Program-made: the position numbers and the translations under genes
Assembly: GCA_964540575.1 (NCBI GenBank)
Contig: CAZINI010000004.1
Coordinates: forward strand, 62,001-126,000
Direction of reading: 5' to 3'
DNA length: 64,000 nucleotides
Source: UMGS1889 sp964540575
Lineage (GTDB): Bacteria; Bacillota; Clostridia; Oscillospirales; Ruminococcaceae
Shown here: one piece after another, positions 58,223-64,000 of the stretch
Layout of the letters: each line of letters opens with the position of its first letter
How positions within the stretch are numbered: position 1 is the first letter of the stretch
The notes under the pieces: model-generated
Database searches by the model: none
What the model was told of the DNA's origin: nothing
The model's input: the letters and a program-made list of their open reading frames with translations, nothing else

Positions 58223-60529
58223 TTCCTTTTCCACCGTAACTATGCCCCTTGCACCGTCCACTGTGACTAAATCTCCCGTCTTTAAGACCGTAGTGGCATT
58301 GCCGCAGCCCACCACCGCAGGAATGCCGAATTCCCTCGCTACAATGGCGGCATGGGAAAGGGGAGCACCTATATCGGTAATGATAGCCGCCGCTCTGGGG
58401 AAGATAACGGTCCAGCCAATGTTCGTTGCAGGGGCTGCAAGAATTTCCCCGGGGAGAAGCTCCTCTGCACAGTCTGAGCTGAAAATGACTCTGACCCGTC
58501 CCGTAACAACTCCTGCCGCTCCCGGAAATCCCTTTATGTCCGCCGAAAGGGAACAGTCCGAGTGCTTTTCGGAATAAAAATCCCGCCGCCTGTTCTCGTC
58601 CGAAAGCCATTTTTCGGGGTCGAAACGACCGTAAATAAGATTTGGGAACGGGGGATATGCAAGATTTTTTTCATAGCTTTTCCGTCTTTCGGGAATGTGT
58701 GCAAGTACACTTTTGCCGCCTTTCAGAAGCTCCATAGCTTCGGGGAAATACAGCATAAAAATATCCTCGCCGATGCCGTTTATCTCCCCGACTCTAAGCA
58801 GAAATTCCCTCATTATGCAGAAAAGCTTCACACCCTTGCTCCGCACTTCCTCACGGGAACGGTTAGCTTCCTTAAAGCTTTGCAAGGTCTTGTCCAGCCA
58901 TTTTGCCTTTCGGGGATATTGCTCCTTGAATTTCCGAACGGCTTCATTATAGCGGCTTTCTTGTTCCGCTCTCATTTTATGTATATCTGCTCCCGATTTA
59001 ATGTGGTCTTTAATAATATTGTCGGGAAAATCGGGGTTTTCATAGGGATAGGGTGCGGAGAGCTCCATTTCGTTCACATGTCTGTGTCCGCAGAGCTTTA
59101 TATATTCCTCACGGGACATATCTCCTCTGATAACGTCCTCAAGCATCAACAGCGGCTTCATACTGTCAAGAGTACCTGTTCCTCCCGAGCAAAGCTCATT
59201 CGCAAGCTCTTCGCCGCATATGTCCGACAGACGCTTTTTCGTGCCGAAGAGAGGAAAGACATTTGCTCCCTTCATTATCGTTTCGAGAGCGTTTGACATA
59301 AATGCATTGCCCTTTGTTGCCCAGAAATCAAACAGTGCATTGTTGTCGGAAATGCTGTGTATCTCATTTATCAGCCCATCGGCAATTTCACTCATTTTTT
59401 CTTTAAATTCACGCTTTTCCTTACGGCTCGTCTTATTTTTGCCACCTGAAAGGAAAAGCTTCCTCATTTTCTTCCTGAAATTTTTCTTGTCAAAGGGAAA
59501 TACGGGTACGCTGACGCCGTCGGGCAGTTCTCCCGCAATTTCTCTTATCATTTTGAAAGCCGACTCTTCCTTCACGCCCAAAGCCACCATAAGTGAACAT
59601 ATAACGCTGAGATTTGCATAAGGCTGACCGCAAATATTGTCAATAAAGCAGGGCATTCCGATTGTGCCGCAGATTATCTCCAGCACGCTGAAGGTCACAG
59701 GTGAAACGGGACGCATGAATATCTCGCCCACATTGGTTTTCGACAGCAGATATTCCCCCGAAAGGCTGCCGTTTACCTTAAAGCTGTCCCTGTCCATACG
59801 CTTTAGTGACGTAATGGGACGAGCCTGCAAAATGTATACCTTTCCGCCCGACACAGCCCATTCAATGTCCATAGGTCTGCCGTATCCGTTTCTGATTTTT
59901 CCGCAGTATTTATAAAGTTCCTTTGCGTACCGTTCAAATTCTTTGTTTCCCGTGTAGGAAAACTTCATAGCGTCAAATGTAAATTCCTCGGCGTTTTTCT
60001 CGCCCGAAACAAGAGCCTCACCTTCGCCCCTGACGTAATTTCCCATCATGACCGAAGCACTGCCGCTTATGGGGTCGGCGGTAAACACAACTCCTGCAAA
60101 TTCCGGTTTTACAAACCGCTGAATGACCACTGCAATTCCGCCGCTGTCCGTCCCCGAGCTTTCGGCATATTTCTTTACACGCACACTGTCCGCCGAAGCA
60201 GCCACTTGTTTCACTGCCGTGATAATGTCCTCACGCTTGACATTTGTGACCGTTTCAAACGCCCCCGCAAATGAAGCGTTTTCTCCGTCCTCCGAAACAG
60301 CGGAAGACCGAACGGCATATGTACATTTATCCGAAAGCCCCGATAACAGCGTTTCCAGCTCCGCCAAAGCCTCCGGGATTATCCCGCTGCCGAATGCATT
60401 TGCTGTAATAACATGCCCCTCGGGAACGGGCATACCCATTTTTGTGAGCCTTGCAAGAGAAGCACCCTTTCCGCCGCATAAAGTGCTTACGTCCTCCGAA
60501 ATATCCTTGAATGAAAAAATGTACTTCAT
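58220..60529 (-). CDS. PEP synthase / rifampin phosphotransferase-like enzyme
   Basis: A 769-aa protein with three parts: an ATP-grasp domain (GGKGASLARLTKMGMPVPEGH, YAVRSSAVSEDGENASFAG, FAGVVFTADPISG, DIEWAVSGGKVYILQARPI), a long helical middle (about 270-640), and a C-terminal swivel domain with the phospho-His in GAPLSHAAIVAREFGIPAVVG. This is the layout of rifampin phosphotransferase and of short PEP-synthase relatives without the PEP-binding barrel. The target could be an antibiotic or a metabolite. It follows a TetR gene by 4 bases, which fits inducible resistance. Ribosome site and frame are normal. Confidence 0.85.
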   Translation of the reverse strand: MKYIFSFKDISEDVSTLCGGKGASLARLTKMGMPVPEGHVITANAFGSGIIPEALAELETLLSGLSDKCTYAVRSSAVSEDGENASFAGAFETVTNVKREDIITAVKQVAASADSVRVKKYAESSGTDSGGIAVVIQRFVKPEFAGVVFTADPISGSASVMMGNYVRGEGEALVSGEKNAEEFTFDAMKFSYTGNKEFERYAKELYKYCGKIRNGYGRPMDIEWAVSGGKVYILQARPITSLKRMDRDSFKVNGSLSGEYLLSKTNVGEIFMRPVSPVTFSVLEIICGTIGMPCFIDNICGQPYANLSVICSLMVALGVKEESAFKMIREIAGELPDGVSVPVFPFDKKNFRKKMRKLFLSGGKNKTSRKEKREFKEKMSEIADGLINEIHSISDNNALFDFWATKGNAFMSNALETIMKGANVFPLFGTKKRLSDICGEELANELCSGGTGTLDSMKPLLMLEDVIRGDMSREEYIKLCGHRHVNEMELSAPYPYENPDFPDNIIKDHIKSGADIHKMRAEQESRYNEAVRKFKEQYPRKAKWLDKTLQSFKEANRSREEVRSKGVKLFCIMREFLLRVGEINGIGEDIFMLYFPEAMELLKGGKSVLAHIPERRKSYEKNLAYPPFPNLIYGRFDPEKWLSDENRRRDFYSEKHSDCSLSADIKGFPGAAGVVTGRVRVIFSSDCAEELLPGEILAAPATNIGWTVIFPRAAAIITDIGAPLSHAAIVAREFGIPAVVGCGNATTVLKTGDLVTVDGARGIVTVEKE

Positions 60530-60533
60530 AATG

Positions 60534-61112
60534 TTATTCCCCCAAAAGCAAATCTATCCGCATATCAATAAACCTGTGAAGCTGTTCACTGTCCCGAAGG
60601 TCAATGCCCGAGAATTTCAAAAAATCCTCAAGCCTGTAAATGACAAGCTGCATCATACTTGAAAGCTCATATGCAATTACCCTGCATTCCTCTTCGGTTT
60701 TCCGCTCTCCGAAATGTGCCCGTATAAAAGGCAGGCTTGACGGCTCTTTAGAAAGATCTCTGTGCAGCAGCACATATCCCGTTACTGCCTTTGTAAACTT
60801 GTACTCTTTTACAAGAAATTCTGCCGCCGCATAGTGCATTTTCCGAAGCTTTTCCTTCGGGGAAATATCCGACAGGATAATGCTTTTTATCCTCGGGTCA
60901 TCTTTGTAATCCTTCTCGTTTCGGGAAAACGTTTCAAAAAGCAAAGTTTCCCTTGAGCCAAAGCAATAGTTTATCATCGAGAGCCGCACTCCCGCTCTCT
61001 CCGCAATAGCTCTTGAAGTCACCTCCGAGCAGTCGGTGCATTCGTTCATCAGCTCAGCCGCCGCATTTATAAGCTTTCCCTTAGTGATGGCAAGCTTTTC
61101 TTCCTTTTTCAT
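60534..61112 (-). CDS. TetR/AcrR-family repressor
   Basis: A 192-aa regulator. The N-terminal HTH covers about residues 10-55: KLINAAAELMNECTDCSEVT, AIAERAGVRLSMINYCFGSRE and TLLFETF. The C-terminal part is the ligand domain, with an all-helical pattern. It is the first gene of a two-gene unit with the phosphotransferase-like enzyme. A palindrome TTGAACGTGTTCAA lies just before it, downstream of the -10 box, and is a likely site for autoregulation. The ligand could be a drug or the enzyme's substrate. Confidence 0.87.
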   Translation of the reverse strand: MKKEEKLAITKGKLINAAAELMNECTDCSEVTSRAIAERAGVRLSMINYCFGSRETLLFETFSRNEKDYKDDPRIKSIILSDISPKEKLRKMHYAAAEFLVKEYKFTKAVTGYVLLHRDLSKEPSSLPFIRAHFGERKTEEECRVIAYELSSMMQLVIYRLEDFLKFSGIDLRDSEQLHRFIDMRIDLLLGE

Positions 61113-61129
61113 ATGCTCATCTCCGATTA

Positions 61130-61143
61130 TTGAACGTGTTCAA
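61130..61143 (-). promoter_or_regulatory. Candidate TetR operator
   Basis: Perfect palindrome TTGAACGTGTTCAA between the -10 box and the start codon of the TetR gene, placed to block early transcription. Confidence 0.6.
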
Positions 61144-61151
61144 TTTTCTTG

Positions 61152-61180
61152 ATTATAGCATATTTCTCTTCCCATGTCAA
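61152..61180 (-). promoter_or_regulatory. Promoter of the TetR-phosphotransferase operon
   Basis: On the - strand: TTGACA (61180-61175), a 17-base spacer and TATAAT (61157-61152), full consensus. Confidence 0.85.
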
Positions 61181-61204
61181 GCAAACCTAAAAAATTACTA
61201 ACTG

Positions 61205-61233
61205 TTGACAAATTAGACAAAATGTGATATAAT
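61205..61233 (+). promoter_or_regulatory. Promoter of the BMP lipoprotein-MCP operon
   Basis: TTGACA at 61205-61210, a 17-base spacer and TATAAT at 61228-61233, back to back with the TetR promoter. Confidence 0.85.
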
Positions 61234-61358
61234 AATTGTATCAATTGATTAAAAACATTATTTGCTCTTGCTGTAAAAAAAACAGAAGTCTTTATATGCA
61301 GAGTCGGAATTTATGAATGATTTCTGCGATATTGATATTGTATTTAGGAAGTGATCAA

Positions 61359-62552
61359 ATGGACTCAGTAAAATTTTCTTCTCTTTCTCTCTGCCTTGCA
61401 ATGTCCGTTTTTATTTTAGGCGGCTGTGCTGCTGACACTGAACTTGAAAGCTACGATGATTATGTGATAAATACTGTCGCTGAATTTAATGAACAAGTTC
61501 AGACCGATATAGTATCTGATGTCGGTATCTCAAAAGAAAACATAAATGTAGGAGTTCTGTACATATCCGACCCTGCCGAGGGCAGCGGATATTCCTACAC
61601 TCACGATCTGGGCATACAGGGAATGCAGAAAAATCTCGGTCTTGCTGACAGTCAAATACATCGTGTCATTGTTGATGATTTGGATACCGCAGCTACCGAA
61701 CAGGCAATAGATACCCTTGTGGGGGACGGCTGCAATGTTATTTTCACTACAAGCTGGGGTTATATGGAAACTACTGCTGCTTGTGCAGAGAAATATCCCG
61801 ATGTATATTTCTCACACGGAACGGGCTACCTTTCCAACGGAAAGAACTTCACCAACTATTTCGGAAGAATATATCAGGCAAGATATTTGAGCGGCATTGT
61901 TGCGGGACTCAACACCGAATCTGACAAGATAGGATATGTTGCGGCAATGGGTACCGAAAGCTCCGAGGTAACGGGAGGAATCGATGCATTTGCATTGGGA
62001 GTTTATTCCGTAAATCCTGATGCGGAGGTTTTTGTCAAGGTCACAAACAGCTGGTATGACCCCGATCTTGAATCGCAGTATGCGTTCGATCTTCTTGATG
62101 CAGGCTGCGACGTTATCACTCAGCATGCCGATACGGCTTATCCTGCAATAAATGCAGAAAGCAGGGGTGCATACGCTATCGGATACAATTCCGATATGAG
62201 CAAGGAGGCTCCCGATTCGGTGCTGTGCAGCGTAATATGGACATGGAGTGCCTATTATACCGAAGCTGTTCAGAGCGTTATCAACGGCACATGGGACGGC
62301 GAGAATTACTTCGGCGGACTTGCCGAGGGACTCGTGGGCATAACAGATACGTCTGATTTCTGCAACCCCGAATGCGACGAAAAGATCGCCGAGGCTACAC
62401 AGCAGATGCTGAGCGGAAGTTTCAACGTATTTGACGGAGTTATAGAAACAAATACGGGCGAAACTGTGGGCGAGGAAGGCTCTACTCTCAGTGATTCGGA
62501 GATAACAGGCGGCATCGACTGGTATTTCAAGACCGTTACCGTGCTTGAATAA
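61359..62552 (+). CDS. BMP-family (PnrA/Med-like) substrate-binding lipoprotein
   Basis: A 397-aa lipoprotein. ATG 61359 gives a signal ending AMSVFILGGC with the lipobox Cys near residue 23. The domain is of the BMP/PnrA type: VGVLYISDPAEGSGYSYTHD, GMQKNLGL, CNVIFTTSWGYMETTAACAE, FGRIYQARYLSGIVAGL, DAFALGVYSVNPDAEV, and VITQHADTAYPAINAE. Relatives bind nucleosides for ABC uptake. Here no permease or ATPase gene follows; the next gene, 14 bases on, is a chemoreceptor. It may therefore present a ligand to that receptor. Confidence 0.88.
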   Translation: MDSVKFSSLSLCLAMSVFILGGCAADTELESYDDYVINTVAEFNEQVQTDIVSDVGISKENINVGVLYISDPAEGSGYSYTHDLGIQGMQKNLGLADSQIHRVIVDDLDTAATEQAIDTLVGDGCNVIFTTSWGYMETTAACAEKYPDVYFSHGTGYLSNGKNFTNYFGRIYQARYLSGIVAGLNTESDKIGYVAAMGTESSEVTGGIDAFALGVYSVNPDAEVFVKVTNSWYDPDLESQYAFDLLDAGCDVITQHADTAYPAINAESRGAYAIGYNSDMSKEAPDSVLCSVIWTWSAYYTEAVQSVINGTWDGENYFGGLAEGLVGITDTSDFCNPECDEKIAEATQQMLSGSFNVFDGVIETNTGETVGEEGSTLSDSEITGGIDWYFKTVTVLE

Positions 62553-62566
62553 AGGAGGAATATAAA

Positions 62567-64000
62567 ATGAAAGTAAGCATACTTGCTAAATTCCTCTGCG
62601 GAGCGGTCCTGCCTATACTTGTTCTGGGCGGAATGATATATTATCTCGCTGAGACCACTTTTCGCAGTGCAGTGCTGGATCAGGCAAAAAACGCCATGAG
62701 AAACACGGCTACCTGTACTCTTGCAGCTTATGAAACAAATTCGGGAGAATATTATATTTCCAAAAACGGCGATGTCTGGAAGGGCGGATATAATATTTCC
62801 CTTTCCGACAATCTTATTGACGGTATAGCAGGGGACGACGGAACTGTTGTAACATTCTTTTACGGTGCTGACAGAATAATGACCTCCGCCAAGGATAGTG
62901 ACGGCAGAAGGCTTCTCGACACTCCCGCAGGAGATAAGATAGTTTCTGAGGTACTGAAAGGCGGAAAGGAATATTTCAGCAGCTCCGTATATATTGACGG
63001 AACAGTCTATTACGGCTATTACATACCCGTTTATCAGGACAGCGGCAGTTCTCCTGTGGGAATGGTCTTTGCGGGACAGATCAAGGAAAATGTTGACAGC
63101 AGCATAAACAGCCTTATCAGCAAAATACTTGTTGTAGTGTTCGCTGTCACAGCGGCAGGACTTATTCTGGCTGTATTTGTGGCAATGTCGGTAACAGGTG
63201 CAATTAATCAGGGCGTTAATGTCCTCAAGAAGCTTGCTTCGGGAAATCTGTCGGCGGACGTTCCGAGGAGTATCACACGCCGCAGAGATGAGGCAGGCGA
63301 GCTTGCAAAAGCTGTTGAGGAGCTGAAAAATTCCCTGACGGACATTATTTCCCGTCTTAAAGCAAACTCAGATTCGCTGCTTAAGGCATCGGAAATACTC
63401 AACAATATGGCTGCAAGGACTATGAACACTCTTGGCGGCTTTGAGTCAGCTATATCGGATATGACCTCGGGTGCAAATAAGCAGGCTGAGGATATGAACA
63501 GTGCAGGCAGCAGCGTTTCTACCATGAGCAGAGTTATCGGTACCACTACCGATGAAATTGCCGCACTTAATAAAAACTCGGAAAGTATGCTCCAAAACAG
63601 CGATACTGCGGCGGTAAATCTGAAGAACCTCCTTGACGTAAACAGCAGAGTAAGAGATGCCATAGATATAATCGGTGAAAGCACAGCTCAGACAGACTGC
63701 TCGATCAATGAAATAAGCACAGCCGCAAAAATGGTGTCGAATATTGCCGAGGAGACATCTATCCTCAGTATCAATGCCAATATTGAGGCTGCAAGAGCAG
63801 GGGAATACGGACGAGGATTTGCAGTAGTCGCTTCTCAGGTAAGAACTCTTGCTGTAGCATCCACAAAGTGCGGAAAACAGATACAGGAGCTCGCAGAACG
63901 TCTTACTGCAGATTCTGCACTTACTATGAAAACAATGAAAGAAACAAAACAAATCATCACCGACCAGAGCACGAGCATGGAAAATACCGCTGCGGCGGTC
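62567..64000 (+). CDS. Methyl-accepting chemotaxis protein, partial (runs off the window)
   Basis: At least 478 residues from ATG 62567 with aaaggagg upstream. A first helix (LCGAVLPILVLGGMIYYLA) is followed by a sensor of about 140 residues (GDVWKGGYNISLSDNLID, YYGYYIPVYQDSGSSPVGMV) resembling a single Cache domain. A second helix at about 185-210 and a HAMP segment (LASGNLSADVPRSITRRRDEAGEL) follow. The signalling domain shows ILSINANIEAARAGEYGRGF and VVASQVRTLA, close to the usual MCP tip. The frame is open to the end of the window. Confidence 0.9.
   Translation, partial: MKVSILAKFLCGAVLPILVLGGMIYYLAETTFRSAVLDQAKNAMRNTATCTLAAYETNSGEYYISKNGDVWKGGYNISLSDNLIDGIAGDDGTVVTFFYGADRIMTSAKDSDGRRLLDTPAGDKIVSEVLKGGKEYFSSSVYIDGTVYYGYYIPVYQDSGSSPVGMVFAGQIKENVDSSINSLISKILVVVFAVTAAGLILAVFVAMSVTGAINQGVNVLKKLASGNLSADVPRSITRRRDEAGELAKAVEELKNSLTDIISRLKANSDSLLKASEILNNMAARTMNTLGGFESAISDMTSGANKQAEDMNSAGSSVSTMSRVIGTTTDEIAALNKNSESMLQNSDTAAVNLKNLLDVNSRVRDAIDIIGESTAQTDCSINEISTAAKMVSNIAEETSILSINANIEAARAGEYGRGFAVVASQVRTLAVASTKCGKQIQELAERLTADSALTMKTMKETKQIITDQSTSMENTAAAV

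Noticed and set aside
1..64000. tRNA or rRNA genes
   Set aside because: I saw no cloverleaf with a GTTCRANYC arm or CCA end and no rRNA-like segment, though a scan with a tRNA model was not possible.

Overview
The window reads as chromosome of a Gram-positive, anaerobic gut or rumen Clostridia, most like Ruminococcus (Oscillospiraceae). This is inferred from a GH3 beta-glucosidase with swapped domains of the type known from Ruminococcus and Butyrivibrio, a CotH-kinase lipoprotein, glycogen phosphorylase, strong AGGAGG-type ribosome sites with several TTG/GTG starts, and near-consensus sigma-A promoters (TTGACA-17-TATAAT). No rRNA, tRNA or CRISPR array was seen.

Layout. (1) 1-2691 is the right end of a prophage: tail genes, a 33-aa XkdX-like protein, a GH25 endolysin and a holin. 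(2) 2688-5318 holds a promoter/hairpin pair that could make a short RNA, two small unknown genes, and an ExbB-ExbD-ExbD-like triad. (3) 5349-8450 is the queuosine precursor operon queD-queE-folE-(P-loop gene)-queC behind a structured leader that may be a preQ1 riboswitch; queF lies apart with dusB at 10145-11619. (4) 8603-28628 is mostly housekeeping: AgcS symporter, a DagK-like gene lacking its GGDG aspartate, a large hybrid histidine kinase plus response regulator, glgP, feoA, a lone minD-like gene, mgsA, ksgA, capA, a WYL regulator, murA, a WalJ-like hydrolase and rlmH. (5) 29127-33044 is a two-gene ABC exporter preceded by a 23-aa leader peptide and an attenuator-like terminator. (6) 33178-37735 has an MCP, trxB and a PAS-GGDEF cyclase.

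(7) 38030-50160 is the most unusual part. It holds a 374-aa unknown protein, a Ser/Thr kinase-STAND NTPase-TPR fusion, a zinc-ribbon membrane protein, and, after GH3 and CotH genes, a macro-domain/HTH protein and a vWA protein. The 374-aa protein and the macro protein appear to share a helical/HTH segment. Macro, vWA, kinase and STAND modules together suggest a stress or conflict-response system; this is inference.

(8) 41918-58222 is full of short palindromic repeats ending TACTAA...TTAGTA. One supplies the stop codon of the STAND gene. Two lie inside or beside a histidine kinase gene that is now a pseudogene. Arrays of perfect hairpins also follow several stop codons (28671, 37763, 58044). 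(9) 55080-58035 is a three-gene envelope operon of unknown role. (10) 58220-61112 is a PEP-synthase/rifampin-phosphotransferase-like enzyme with a TetR regulator and a candidate operator. (11) 61205-64000 pairs a BMP-family lipoprotein with an MCP that runs off the window.
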